Assembly: GCF_033439725.1 (NCBI RefSeq)
Contig: NW_026944390.1
Location: forward strand, 2,542,001-2,606,000
Direction of reading: 5' to 3'
Origin: Neurospora tetraspora
Lineage: Eukaryota; Ascomycota; Sordariomycetes; Sordariales; Sordariaceae
Length of the DNA: 64,000 nt
In this document: positions 13,101 through 26,806 of the stretch, piece after piece
How the letters are laid out: every line of letters starts with the position of its first letter
Numbering within the stretch: position 1 is the stretch's first letter
Notes under the pieces: model-generated
Databases searched by the model: none
What the model was told of the DNA's origin: nothing
The model's input: only the letters and a program-made list of their open reading frames with translations
Translations under genes and position numbers: made by a program

Positions 13101-16100
13101 TATACTTATATAATTACTTCGTATACTATATAAATTTTAAAGGCTGAAATATGCAAATCCCTTCAAATTATTAAATTATCCGACTCCAATAAAGAAAAAG
13201 AATAGATTAATTCCCTATAAAATACTATTATCATTATAACCAACGAACTAAAAAAGGCCCAAATAAAAAATATTATCGTTAATTCTATTATTATTCCCCT
13301 ATTCGCCCTTATACCCCTTCCGGCCGTTATAAAAGTATTAACGAAAACCCCGACATAATTTAGAACTACTCTAAAGGACGAAGCCCGAACTAATTTATCT
13401 ATTCTAACCTATATAATAAAATTACTAATAATAGTATTTAAAACAATTTCCTTCCCTATAAAAGAAGCTAGAATAAATCAACCTCTTGTTAAAAAAAATC
13501 TACGGAAACCTCTTTAAAATAAAGGAAATATACCTTATAATAACAAAATTTATAAACGCCAAAATTATAATAATTATGAAAAGAATTATAAAAAATAATC
13601 CTATTAACGCCTTTATAACTTATAATTAAATAGAACAACTCTCTAACGTCTCTTATAATATAAATAACCCCCCCAAGCCGGAATTTAAATACTACAATAA
13701 TACTACGCCCAATAATAGCACCTAAACTAATAAATTCATCCCTATTATTTCAAAAACAATAATAATATAAATTAATAATATTAGCGTCGGACGGCTGGGA
13801 TTTAAACCTGAAATAATAATTAATTTAATAAAAACTATATATAAATATATTAACTACCCTAATTTAATTAAAATCTCCTCTCTCCTAAAATAAATTAAAT
13901 TTAATAAATAAAAGTCCTCTCTTATTAAAATAATTTTTTTTTTGAAAATAATATTCAAATTATTACTAACCAATTAAATATATTAATAAATCGAATTTAA
14001 CAAGAGGGTTAATTACCCGTCTTACTCCTTTACTTACTTTATTTATTTTAATTAAATATTGTTTGCTGCGGTGCCCTGACTAGCCTATAATGATAGTACT
14101 AGTACAGGGATGCTACAGTGAACTATGCGGCTGTAGCAGAGCGGAGCGGAAGCGGTAAGAAGTACAACAGCAGTGCTGAAGGAAGCAGCGTAACTGCAAA
14201 TACAATAGAAGAAGGATGCTGTAAAAGAGGTCTTAGAGAGGACTCTGCTCTCAAGACAAAAGGTTACAGTGGACTCTGCACTATAAGAAAAGACTGTATT
14301 GTATTGCTTGACTTGTGCTTGCTTGCTTAAGGAGTGACTGACTGAAGGAGAGGAGAGGTCTCTATATACACGAATATTAAGCATCTAGAAGCTTCTAGAG
14401 TATAGGAGCTTCCTGTAAGTCAGTGGGAGTGCTTTATAGGAGCACTATACTATAGAAGGAATAGACTGAATCTATAAGCCTCTGTTGAATTCTGTAATGA
14501 CAAATCAGTCTGGAAGAAATGCTGGCTAAGCCAGAAGACTCCAGAATACAGTAGTAAAACCTCTGTATTCTAGCACATTCTATGGGGACCAAGTCAACTG
14601 ATTCGGTAGAAGGAATAGCATTCTTAGTAATCAACCTTTTATACTACAAGGTAGTACAAGGCAGTTACAAGGCACAGTACTAGCCACACGTTAACAAATA
14701 TAAAGGAAGTAAGAAGGTTACTACTTTATTTGATATTAAAACCGAATATAATATTATTTATAAAGTACTAATAAATAAATTCGGCCTCTAAAATATTATA
14801 ATAGAAATTACTAACGTTGATAATAATAGAAGAAGGAAGGAATTTCTTAGTAAAACCTATAGAAACATTTAAATCTTCAATAAGGGATAGAAAATTTACT
14901 TCTTTATTATTAAAATTACCTTACTATACTAAAAAATTATCCTAGGGTTACCTTTCTTTTAAAACGCTAATATCTATATAAAATATAAGGAGGGGGGTAA
15001 AACTTACGCTTCTATTACCTTTAAAAGGATAATAATTTACACCACCCTAGTAATTAACCTTAAAATTTTTAAAGAAGCGTCTGAAGATAAGCAACGGATT
15101 TAATTCCCTTATAATAATTATAACCCCTATATAATTAAATATAAAAGGAATTAAAAAGAGCGGTTCTTTAATAGTAATAAAACCCTCTAATTAAATAAAA
15201 TTTAAGGAGGATAACAAATAAATTACCAACTTAATAAATTCGGCGGCGCAAAAGTTTATAGAATTTCTATATAAAGAGAAGGAAAAATACGGATCCCTAT
15301 AGTATATTTAGAATCTCATCGCGTTTAGACCTAATAAGTATCGATTCATTTTAGGGGGAAAAATTAAAATAAAAATAACTATTCTACCCTTCTAATTAAA
15401 ACATCGGTTAAAGAAAACGTTATTAAAAGAATTAAAGAAAATAATAAGGAAATCCGCTCCAAAATAAACCTTTAAACCGAAGGAAAAATTAAATAATTTA
15501 AATTATAAATTATTCTTTATATGAATAAATACTATATATAAAAAGGTAAATCAAAAAGTTAATCCGGTCGATAATATAATTTCGGACGGTTTAAAACCTA
15601 GAAGTAATCCTAATTAAAAAGCGAAAAAATTGGAGGCAATTTAGGAGCGGATTGCTAACGCCCTTAAAATTTTTAATATTAAATAGGATTACTATATTAT
15701 TTCTCGTTTTACGGAATTAATTAAAGGATTAAAACCAATCGAAGAACGTTCTCAAACTATATTAAAAACAGTTTAAAATACTCTAAATAAAAGTAAAATC
15801 GAATTATTTACTTATATTCTTTATAATAGGGAAAGCGCCCTTACTTAGGATTTTATTAAATATAAAAAAATCGACTCCGAAGTTATCCCCCTTTAAAAAA
15901 TCCGTACTATTTTATATTTAACCTAGTAAACGAAAAATATCCCTATCCTAAAAGCGTTCTATATTAAAATATATAATTTATTTAAAGACTAAATTAAGAA
16001 AGGGATCCTTAAAGAATACTATACCGCCTACCGAAATAATTAATTCCTTATCATAAAGAAGGATAAAAGTCTACGCCTAATTAATAATATCCAATAGATT

Positions 16101-17040
16101 AATAAAGTTATTTTATAAAATACAAATCTACCTCCGGGTTATAAGGAATTTAATAAGGGTTTTAAAGGATATAAAATACTATCCTTATTTAATTTCTTTT
16201 CTAATTATAATTAAATCCCCCTTAATAAAACCAACCGAAATTTTATAACCTTCTCAACCCCTATTAACTACTTCCAAATAATTATCCTACCCTAAAGTAA
16301 TATTAATTCAATTACCCAATTTATAAAAGTAATAATTCGAATATTCTATAATTTAATCCCTAAAATATATTAGCCCTATTTTAATAATATTTATATTAAA
16401 GGCTCTAAAACCGATTATAATAGGAAAGTAATTAATACTAAAGGTATTAAAAAATATATTTTAAAATACTTTATCAATATTAATAAAATATTATTTAATA
16501 TTAAATTAATAGAGTGAACGATCGCCGCTATTAAATCTTAATAGTATTATAAGGAAATAATACTAATAAAATACTTTTATACGCTTAATAATTGTATGCC
16601 TATTATTAATAAAGTCATTAAAATTAATAAATAAATATACTATAAATATTAATACGACTGAAAGGGTAAAGAGATAAAATAGATTAGGGCGTTCTTAAAT
16701 ATTATTAATTATTATAGAATTTAAATTAAAAGCTTCGGTATTATCGTAATTCCTTTTTACAGCCTAATTAAAAAAAAGATTAAGTAGTAATAGATTAAGA
16801 ACGAATAATTTACTATAGAATATTTTTAATATTTAATTATTATTATTTTAATTCTAATTACCTTTATTTACGACGACGATTAGTAAAAAATAATTTACCT
16901 TATAATTAACGTTTCGTTAGAAGAATAGGGAATTATTTTAGAATAAATTACTGTTAATAGTAAAAAATATTTATATTGTTTTAAGAGCGGGATTTAGACC
17001 GATGCCGAAAAATAGTATAACGCTACGAAAAGAGAATTTT
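10159..17040 (+). mobile_element. Ty3/Gypsy retrotransposon, RIP-mutated, left copy
   Basis: Starts near TGTGGGGAAT (probable LTR start) and reads gag to pol on the plus strand. A lysine-rich gag-like frame lies at about 11680-12430. At about 16060-16430 the translation, ignoring stops, follows fungal Gypsy reverse transcriptase: SLRLINN, NLPPGY, SLFNFF, FSTPI, KGSKTDYN. At about 16690-16780 it gives RAFL...YYRI and IKSFG...PFYSLIKK, the connection to RNase H; SGI.TDAEK at about 16990-17020 is the RNase H motif, after which similarity stops near 17040. The catalytic aspartates of reverse transcriptase read as asparagines (about 16379-16389). Dozens of stop codons make it dead. It is interrupted by a solo LTR at 14070-14696. 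Confidence 0.85.
14070..14696 (+). mobile_element. Solo LTR with 5-bp target-site duplication, not RIP-mutated
   Basis: A 627-bp unit of normal base composition sits inside the AT-rich Gypsy copy. It begins TGTTTGCTGC and ends CACGTTAACA, the TG...CA form of an LTR, and is flanked on both sides by AATAT (14065-14069 and 14697-14701). The right-hand inverted Gypsy copy (near 20390-20410) shows the empty site without the insert. A TATATA box lies at 14363-14368. Its small frames (14118-14330 +, 14085-14384 -) are not credible genes. The strand is arbitrary: the LTR could read either way. It must have arrived after the host copy was mutated, or have escaped RIP by being single-copy and short. 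Confidence 0.85.
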
Positions 17041-19835
17041 GGAGGCGGCACTATAACTAATATTTATACTAATATTAAAATTATTTTTATTATTTTAATT
17101 TCTTCCTTAGTTTTCTCGTTAAGAGGAAGTAGGTTTAATATATTTATTATAACTTCGGGAATTTAAAGTTTTAAGATCGTTGGTATAAGAATAATTAGCG
17201 GTTTAAGAAGCGGCTATCTTTAATTTAAAATTAAATCGGAGAGAGATTAGGGAACTTTACGAAATTTAAAAATTAGCTTCTATTTAAATAGTAATTTAAT
17301 ATTTAATTAAAATTTAAATAAAGGGTTAATAAATTTAATTCATCGTTTTATTAAAATCGCTCCTACTTTAATAATTCCTATAAATAGGGTTAAATTAAAT
17401 ATTCTTACCCTATTTATAAAATTAGAAAATTAAGAAAAATAGATTTCTATATTTTTAAAAGCTGGAAAGAAAGTACGTCTACGGTTTTAAAATCTATTAT
17501 TAATTAGCGAATCTAATATTTAATACTATTAATTTATACTTTTATCATTATAATCCGGTATAAATTCTATTATTAGTAATTAATAATATAAAGATTCGGT
17601 TATTAATATTGAAGTATCGCTACAACTATTTTAATTCGAAAAATTTATACCTTAAATACTTTTATCCGCGAAATTTCCTTCCCTATATAATTTTTATTAA
17701 TTTTAATTAAAATTTTCAAGATTTCGGCTTAGAATATTTCCTTTTTCTGACGAAATTGATTTATAATATTCTCCTCTTACTAAAGCCCGGGGGAATTTAA
17801 AAATTATTCTATTTCGGAGATTTTAATCTAAGTTTACAGAGGTTCGACTTTAATAGAATCGAACTATATTAATAATTATAAATTAATAGGTTAAGTTTCG
17901 GGATTAATCTAGTTTCTATAAAATAATTGGAAGTTATCGCCAATATTCTATATTTCTTTAGGCAGTAAAATTATAAGTACGTTATTTCCTTCGTATAAAT
18001 TAAATTTATTAAGGGGAGGTACGTCCGGTATATTCGTATTACTAGTTCGAATTTATAACGTTATATTTAAATCGAAATTTTACCTTTCCCGTCCCTTATC
18101 CGAAAATATTTAGAAAGGAGTAAAAGTCAGCTCTAATTCGATCAAAAGTAACCTTAATGTAAATAATATTTTAATAAATAATTAAAGGAATAATTGAATA
18201 GAATTTTTAAGACTCTATTATTAATATTGGGTATACGATCCAAAGGACCAGGTAACGGCGGATTTAAAATATCCTCCGATTTACGAAGGCTGGCTTCAAA
18301 ATTAAACTTAGCGGTAGTATAATTATAATTATATTTCTCCTATCCGGATAGGGTTTTAGATTTAAATTTAATAATAGTAGTAGACGAATTACGCTTTTCC
18401 AATTCGGGTCGGATTTTAATATTTTAGGTTTTAATATTATTAAAGGATAATTATCCCCGCCTCTTCGATTTGGGTTGGTTTTTAAACGCTAAAAGTTTAG
18501 CGGTAGTACTATCGAATTATTATTTGAGCTTCTCTTCCTTTTAGAAAATTTTAGCTAAAGAGTTAGGATTGGCTTTATATATCTTCGGGTCCGAATAGGG
18601 AGCGGCCTTATCGAATTCGCGTTCGGAAGATTCGGCTTAGGAGATAGCCTTATTACTTATTAGTAGGTAGTCGGAAATATTAGCTTCGAAATTTGTATTC
18701 GTCGGTTCGGGCGATAGGAAAATGGGATTATTTATATTATTATTATATAGTTTATTATTAAGATTATTTTATATATATTGGACTTAATGTCCTTGCTTGG
18801 TGGACTTAGAGCTGGGCGAGTTGGAAAGGGTTTGGCCGGGGTAGGAACCGGACTCTTATTCGCCTGACTCGTTATTATCGATTTGGTCTGAAACAGGCTC
18901 GCTCTCGTCTTCGTCGTTGCTGAATAGGTCGTCTTGATTTTTTATCTAGTCGAAAGTTTCGTTGAATGGAGAGTTTGGTTCGACCGGATTAACATTGTGC
19001 TTGAGGATATATTTGATAGCTGATTTAAAGATTTCTTTGGGGATGTGCCTATTTAGAAGCTAGTTGGGAGGGTAAGTAGGAAGGGGGGTATTTCCAGACC
19101 ACCTAGTCGTACGAGTGTCACGGCGCTAGCGGACCACTACACCCCTAGGCTATGTTCCAAAATGATACAAGTAACCGAAGCTGGCAATTCGGTTGCTCAA
19201 GTGATCTTATATAGTTGCGACGGATGACCAGGCCGTCACAACGAGTGTTCGTTGATGCTTCTAACTATCCATTAGAGATAGGAGGGAGGGACTCGACCAG
19301 AAACTTAAAACGCTACTTGTCTTAATGTTCGGATTCGCGTCAATGAAGTCGAATATATGGCGGAGATTCCTTTGGACGGCGTGATTGGTTAAATCCAGTA
19401 TATTGAAGGTAGGATTGGTTGACGATGCGAAGGTAATAATTTGGTAAAGCAAATACGGGGCCGGGCCGCTAAAGACGGGTCGGCGGTCCGTGAGTTTAAA
19501 CGAAGGATAAAATTGGCAAGAGGTTCAATCCTATTATTGGGCACTATATATAAGATATAGAAAGGTCACGTAAATCTAATTAGCAGATGTAAAAGATGAT
19601 TATAATTCTAATGATCGAGGAAAAAAATTAGTTATATAGGAGCGGACTCTCCGAGTCCGACTTATAAGTCTAAATTTATCTAATTTGAGCTTACCTTAAG
19701 TTAGGGTCGAAGACTTAGACTTGCCGGCTAAATCTAATTTACTCAGCAGAATCTAACTTGCCTACAAATCCACCCGTAAATAACAAGTCTTCTCCCAAGT
19801 CGGTTGCCCAACTTGGTTGGACTTGTCCTCTCACA
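17040..19835 (-). mobile_element. Second LTR-retroelement candidate on the minus strand, RIP-mutated
   Basis: Lies between the two Gypsy copies. Read on the minus strand it begins at 19835 with TGTGAGAGGACAAG. A TATATAAG box lies at about 19206-19213, and an LTR-like unit ends ...TTGTATCA at 19163. Three bases later comes TGGAACATAGCC, which could be a primer-binding site. A long degenerate frame then runs from about 19050 to 17050. Its translation is hydrophilic and gag-like (HIPKEIFKSAIKYILK, FNETFD, acidic stretch) with stops at CAA/CAG/TGG sites. No protease or polymerase motif is visible and no second LTR was found, so it is probably a truncated element. The region 18780-19600 is less AT-rich than its surroundings. 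Confidence 0.4.
19163..19835 (-). repeat. Putative 5' LTR of the minus-strand element
   Basis: 673 bp with TG at its 5' end (19835) and CA at its 3' end (19163) on the minus strand, and a TATA box about 45 bases before the 3' end. The junction at 19836 coincides with the point where the right Gypsy copy loses alignment to the left one. A single copy only, so the boundaries rest on motif appearance. Confidence 0.35.
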
Positions 19836-22800
19836 AAATTCCTCCGCTGCTGAATTTATTAAGTAAATAATTTATTTATTATCTTCCTTAAATTCTATTT
19901 AATTAAGGGGTTCTATTATTATTAAAGAACCGTTCCTTTTAATTCTTCCTACGTTTAATTATATAAGGGTTATAATTATCGTAAAGGAATTAAATCCGTT
20001 GCTTATCTCTAGACGCTTCTTTAAGAGTATTAAAATTAGTTACTAGGGTAGTATAGATTATTATTCCTTCAAAAGTAATAGAAATATAATTCTTACCTCC
20101 CTCCTTATATTTTATATAAATATTAACGTCCTAAAAAAATAACCTTAAAATAATTTCGTAGCATAATAGAATGATTTTAATAATAAAAAAATAAACTTCC
20201 GATCTTTTATCGAAGAGCCAAACCTTTTTACAAATTTATTAAAAAATTCCTTCCTTCTTCTATTATGATCAATATTAATAATTTCCATTATAATATTTTA
20301 AAGGCCGAACTTATTTATTAATACTTTATAAATAATATTATATTTGGTTCCAATATCGAATAAAATAATAACTTTCTTACTTTCTTTATATTTAATTAAA
20401 ATAAATAAAATAAGTAAGGGAGCGAAATAGGTAATTAACCCTCTCCTTAAATTCAATTTATTAATATATTTAATTTAATTAATAATAATTTCAATATTAT
20501 CCTTAAAAATATTATCCTAATAGGAGAAGACCTCTACTTATTAAATTGAATCTATTTTAAAAGGGAAGAGATTTCGGCCAAATTAAAATATTCAATATAT
20601 CTATATACAATTTCTACCAAATTAATTACTACTTTAAGTACAAATCCCGGCAATCTAATATTAACGCTATTAATTTATATTATCGTTATTTTTAAAATAA
20701 TAGGGATAAATTTATTAGCTTCGGCGCTATTATTAGGCGTAGTACTATTGTAATATTCAAATTTTAGCTTAAGGGGGCTATGTATATTATAAAAAACGCT
20801 AGAAAATTATTTTACCTAATTATAGATCGTAAAGGTATTAATAAGGTTATCCCTTATAATTTCCTTAATAATTACTATAATTTTAGTATTTATAAACTTT
20901 ATTACTATAAAATATATTTTCTTATTTCTAAAAAATTTCTATAAACCTTCTTAATAAAGGACTAATCTATTCTAATTTTCTCTATAACGAAAGAAACCTT
21001 TTTTAATATTATTATTAATAATTCTATTATATAGGCTAGAATAAATAAATTAATTCGGGCTTTGTTTTTTAAAGTAGTTCCGAGCTACTTCGGGGCTTTA
21101 TTTAATACTTTTATAACGGATAAAAGGAGTATAGGGGCGAATAAGGGAATAGTAGTAGAATTAATAATAATGTCTTCTCTTCGGACCCTCTTTAACTCGC
21201 TGGCTATAACAATAATAATATTTTACAGGAAATTAATTTACTCCTCTTTCTTATTAAAATCAGATAGTTCAATAATTTAAAAGGATTTATCTATTTCGGC
21301 CTTTAAAATTTATATAATATATAAAGTATTTATATAAGTATAAGCTTCAGTTATAAATTTATAAAAGCTATTGAAAACTTTTATTTAAATAATATTAATA
21401 CTGGCAATTTTCTACGTCTCCTACTACTAATCCCTAATCTACTCCCAACGTATTTTAATACCTTCGTAGAGCAAATTGAAGTAAGGAATAAAATTAAAAT
21501 TATTAAAATTATTTACTTTATATATATCCAACTCCTATTTTTTTAAATTCAAGGTAATTAACGTATTTAAAAAATAAAATTATTAAAGAGTAAATTAAAT
21601 TACTAAATTAGCCCTAGCGGGTAGTAGAGGTATACAAATCTTAAAGTAAGTAGTCGCTATAATCTAATACTTTATCCTTATGAACTACTACTCTTACTAA
21701 TTTTTAAGGATTAATTCGTTTATAAATAATAATACTATAATTACAATTAATCTCTCTTTATTCGTACTTATAAATAAAATAACCCTTAGTATTATATTAA
21801 TAGTAAATCTATTAGTATGGGCCGCTTAAACTATAGTCGTTACGATTATTTCTACTACCCCTAGCGATATAAAAGGTAGAAGCCGATATAATATTAATTT
21901 AAGCGTTAGTAAACTCAATATAATTAAATTAATAAATATTAAATTATTAAATGGAAGGATGAAATTAGTAAATAGGGGGCGTATAAATACTAATATAGAT
22001 AATAATTAACCGCTCTATTCAAATAACGAAATTTTTTATAACTTTTTTATTAAATATAATATTTTTTTTAAGCGGGCTTAGTCATTTTAGTAGTAACTTT
22101 CTTAATTACAATAAATTTATTTTTAAAGGAATTAAAAAAGTAATCCAAATTAATAACTTTCTTCTTATTCTTACGCTTCTTAATAGTTATTTCCTCTTTA
22201 CTATTATTAAAACCGGAAGATTTATTAGTATCGATATCGTTAAATTACTTAATAACAAATTTAATCAACTTTTAAGAAATATCGTTCTAAACTATCTTAT
22301 ATAAGGATTCCTTAAATTTATATATAAAAATAATAATTATATAGCAAGTATTAAAATACAACTTTTTATAAAAATTCTTAACGGCGAATTAATTAATACT
22401 CTTATAATTAATAGACAATTAACGAACGAATAAGGCGGAATAATTAATAATAGTATTTATAATTTTTATTTTTTAATAAAGGATACGCTTATTTTAGAAT
22501 TTCTTTAAAGTAATAAAAGTACTATCGGTCTATTCCGGGTCTTTAACTTTATAAATGATTTTAAAAATTTTAGAAAATTCTTTCTAAGTATAAATCCCTT
22601 CGTCTTTAAAGTGGCGGAAGAAACCTTTATTAATATTTTCAAGTTGTTTCTTATATTATTAAAACTAAGTATTAATTTTAACTTCTTTATCGACGAAATT
22701 ATAAAACTCGACTTTATTTTCGAAGAATTCTAAATATTTAAAGACTTTTTTACTATCGAATCTCTTTTTTAAGATAATATCGCGAACGAAAATAACGTTA

Positions 22801-24286
22801 TTAATAAAAAGGGCTGTAATAGCGTTAATAAATACTTTAATAGTAGGAATAAATAAATCCTAAGTATTAATAGTAATATTAAATATATTTCTTAAATGAA
22901 TATTATTAAAAATAAGGAAGTAATCAAAAGGGGGAATAATAATAAGGCTTATAAATAGTAAATATATAGAATAAATATTAGTATCGAATAAATAATTAAA
23001 GGGGGACTAATTTAATATTTTTTATTAAAATAATTTTTTCGTATAAATATTTCTATACTATTAATATTTAATTTTTATAATCCTTAATTAAAAATCTATT
23101 CTTCCGTAGCGTTTAACATATTATTATTAATTATTATTTAAAGTAGTAAAATCCCTTATTTAATTTACTAAGGATTACCTCTTAATTAATATAATTCGCT
23201 TCGGTTAAACATATTCTTAACGCTATAGTAATTAAAAGTAAGATTCGGAGTATTATAATAATTATACCGAATAAGGGTTTAATCAATCGGAAGAGGAATT
23301 TAACGTAAAGGACATAAGTATTTATTTATTAAAGGGTTTTAATAAATAAAGAACGGATCTACTCTTCGTTTTCGTTTTAATTTTTGTACTTCTTTTCTAT
23401 TAATTCGTCGTCTAAGTTTCTTATTAATATCTTTCTAATTTAATTTCTTTATAATTTCGTTTTATAATTTAAATTATCATTAATTTAACTATAAGGGGGG
23501 AGAGAATCAGGGTATTTATCGATTAATATTAATAAATTATAAATTCGTTAAGAAAGTGGAGATCTGTATATATTCGGAATTAAAATCTTTATTAAATTGA
23601 ACAAAAAACTTCTTTATTGAAGGAATTAATTAAATATTCGCTATTCGGCTTTTAACGCTTAAATTAATATCCCAAGGTCTATAAAAATAATTTTTACGTT
23701 TATAAAAAATCCCGGCCGGAAACTTTTCGAATTCGTATTAGTTAATTTAATTGGGAATTTAAAATTCATTTCAACCTTATTATTATTTAAAATAGAATAA
23801 AAATATACTACTATAAAAAAGTATAGTTTATTTAAAACCTTAGAATAAAATACTAATTTAAAGGTTAGGAATAATTTCGCGAGGATATTAGAATGAAATT
23901 TCTAAATTGTAGTTATTAATTACTAAAGGAGGGAAGGGGAAATAAAGCTTTACCCCTAAATTAATTACCTTAGAATTAAAAATAAATATAGAGGTTAAAT
24001 TTGTAGGGAAGGGAATACGAGTAAATTTAACGGTTAAGTCTTTTTGGGAGCGAAGTTCAAATATATTCTACTAATTGAAGTAATATCTAATCTAAATTAC
24101 CTACTCTCTTCCCTCTCGTCTTATGGAGGAGTACTACCCTTTTTATCCCTAGAGATCTCTACTATGACTACCTACTTTCGGAATTCGGGAGAGACGGTCC
24201 GATAGATCTGCTCCTCCCTATCCGAATTATTTTGCTTCTGATAACCCCCTTGGTCTACACTAAAAAAACAGAAAACATTCCCCAAA
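19836..24286 (-). mobile_element. Ty3/Gypsy retrotransposon, RIP-mutated, inverted truncated copy
   Basis: The reverse complement aligns almost continuously with 10159-15260 of the left copy. Checks along the length: 24180-24286 against 10160-10260 (GACGGTCCGATAGATCTGCT shared), 22520-22560 against 11900-11940, 21960-22000 against 12430-12480, 20630-20690 against 13760-13810, and 19960-20090 against 15000-15130. It covers the LTR, gag and the start of pol, then stops at 19836, so reverse transcriptase is missing. Differences between copies are mostly C/T and G/A, as independent RIP would give. The short open frame at 21062-21280 is chance. Confidence 0.85.
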
Positions 24287-26806
24287 TTACTATACTTCTT
24301 AATAATAATAATAATATATTAAATTAATACGATTATAAATTACGATATAATTTTTCAATTATAATACGTATAATTACGAAGATATAAGTATTTGAATCGG
24401 ATTAACGAGAGTTATTAGATAGTATAAAGATATTATAATATTTTCTATAGAATTAAAAAAGTACAATATTAATTTAGATTATTAAGTGTATCCTCTTCCT
24501 CCTTATTATCGAACATTAATTCGTTATTTAGAATTATTTTTGCGAATAATAGCCTCCCCGTCAGTATAGTAATAAAAAGACGCGCTATATCCTTATCCTT
24601 TTATAATCCTTTAATAAAGTCCCGCTTATCCTTCTTATTTATACGACGAAGAAGGGATATTATTATTAGAGTATCGACAAATACTTAGAAGTAGTAATTA
24701 TACCTAATTAGGTTCGCCAGTATAAGAGGAGGAGGTATAGCGGTAGAAGGACCGGCTATAATAATAAGGGGAAACGATAATAGTATGCCTTATAATAAGT
24801 ATTTCTAAATATTAAATATAGATTCAATTAATTTAAATATACTATCAGCGGTAATTAACTTCTTCTTTATAATTAGCTGCAATTAAGGAGGTCCTTCTTC
24901 GCTATTAAAGTCTATTGATTTTCCTATTAAGTCCCTCTTCTTCCTCGCCTTCGCCTTCCCTTTCCCCTTACCCTTTAATTGCGGAATAGTATTAATAATA
25001 CTATTATTATTATATTCCCGGATATTCCTCTACTTTAAATATTATTATAATTGTTATTTTAGTTGGATAATATATTTATTAGTCGCTTAATCGATAGTAA
25101 ATATTAGGGTATATTCGTTATAATATTCGAATGCAATAGTCTTTAATTATTTTATTAACGGTAGCGTACTCTTAAAGAAAGACGTTTATATATTTTCTTC
25201 TACTTTAAATTGATTGGTCGTTTTATTAAAGATTATTCTAATTTTTTTAGAAGAATTCTAATTATAAGCGGTAGTCCTTTCTATATATATTATATTAATT
25301 TTATAACCGATTATAACCTTCATCGACGTTTAACTATTAAATAATTATTATTTCGATTACTTTAGTAAGGACTTTTTTAATTAACTAATTATTTTTCCCT
25401 TAGTAAATTTTCCTTTTTTTAACGATTTTAGCGAAGGTAATTATAAATAATTACTTTTAAATATTAATTTAGTAAGAAGATACTCTATTTATTAAAGTAG
25501 AAAGCTAAGGAGTTGGCGGCTAGGGAATTGGTTAGGGAGTTGGCGGTTAGGTATTAGGGGGAGGGATTGATAATTGTAGTCATATAATAAAGATATTAAG
25601 AAAGGGGTTACTACTATTATTATTACTATTATTATTTTTATTACTTTCGTTTTAAAATAATAGAGGAATAATAAGTAGCCGGCGTAGTAATAAAATAAGT
25701 ATGTTAATATTAGGTTAGTTTATTTAGCTATTTTTAGTATTTCGACTTCGATTTTATTAACCTTTACCCTGGTTAATAACCTGATTTATTTATAAGGGGG
25801 CGGCTATAATAGAGGGACGGGGGGTAGGTTAGGGAGTAAGTGGTTAGTTCGAGTATGTATGCTGGTTAACCCGGAGTATAGGGAATATAGGATTTAGTCG
25901 GGAAGCCGGTAGGGTAATTAGGAGACGAAGAGGAGGAGGAGGAGAAGGGTGGTTAATAGTAGTAAAATTAATAATATTATATTCTTATACTTTAATATAA
26001 TTGGGCGGTACGTTACCGAAGTTGTAAATATTAATAGGGAGATCCTTTTGCTAGCGGGGGGTTAGATTACGCGGGCCGTTATAAATAAATTTATTTAAGT
26101 TAAAAATATTATCGTCGTTAATATCGTCGATAAGGTTGGAGATTTGTAAGTAATAGAAGGATATAATAGGCAAGAGAGGAAATAATAGATAAGAATATTA
26201 GTAATAGAGGATTCTATTTAACGAAATTATAGAGTTGATATTTATATTTATATATTCGAACTCTTAGTTAGGTACTTTAGTCGATTCGATTTAATTCGAT
26301 TTAATTAATTAAAATTAGCGATTTATAACGTTTAATTATTATTACTAGTAATAATAGCTTTTAATCGCTTAAAAGTACGATTCTTATAGTTTATTCGATT
26401 TTAATTGTCATTATAGTAAATTATTATTTATGTCCCCTTTTTTACCCCTTAAACCTTTAATTTCAATAATATTAATTATTATACCTAGTAATTAAATAAA
26501 CGTTATATAGGTATATAGAGCGGCTTCCTAGCTATTAGATGGATGTTTCTATTTGTGAATACTTTTAAAATCCAGTTCGTTACGGTAGTCACGGCTCTAC
26601 GACTTGATAGACGAGCTCTTAAATCGAGATCTCGATAGATGAGTTGTACCCCTACGTATAGCCTTGCTTACGTACGCCACTAAATACGTACAGGCGCCAT
26701 CATGCAATAAAAGATAAAAAGAAAAAAGACAAAATGGTATAAAGACCCCCTGTAAAGACTGCAGATTTTAGCGTTGTACACGGATCAACAACTGGATCAA
26801 CTGGCG
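24287..26806 (-). mobile_element. Unidentified RIP-mutated element or gene remnant
   Basis: AT-rich sequence whose minus-strand translation, ignoring stops, contains long protein-like runs from about 25420 down to 24480, including a basic lysine-rich stretch near 24975-24930 (GKGKGKAKARKKR). Stops again fall on probable CAA/CAG sites. I do not recognise the protein. It is not present beside the left Gypsy copy, so it is separate from that element. Confidence 0.35.

Noticed and set aside
19095-19150. Minus-strand stretch resembling the 5' half of a tRNA (GGGGTGTAGTGGTCCGCTAG)
   Set aside because: No acceptable T-arm or acceptor pairing; it lies next to a possible LTR primer-binding region and is not a tRNA gene.
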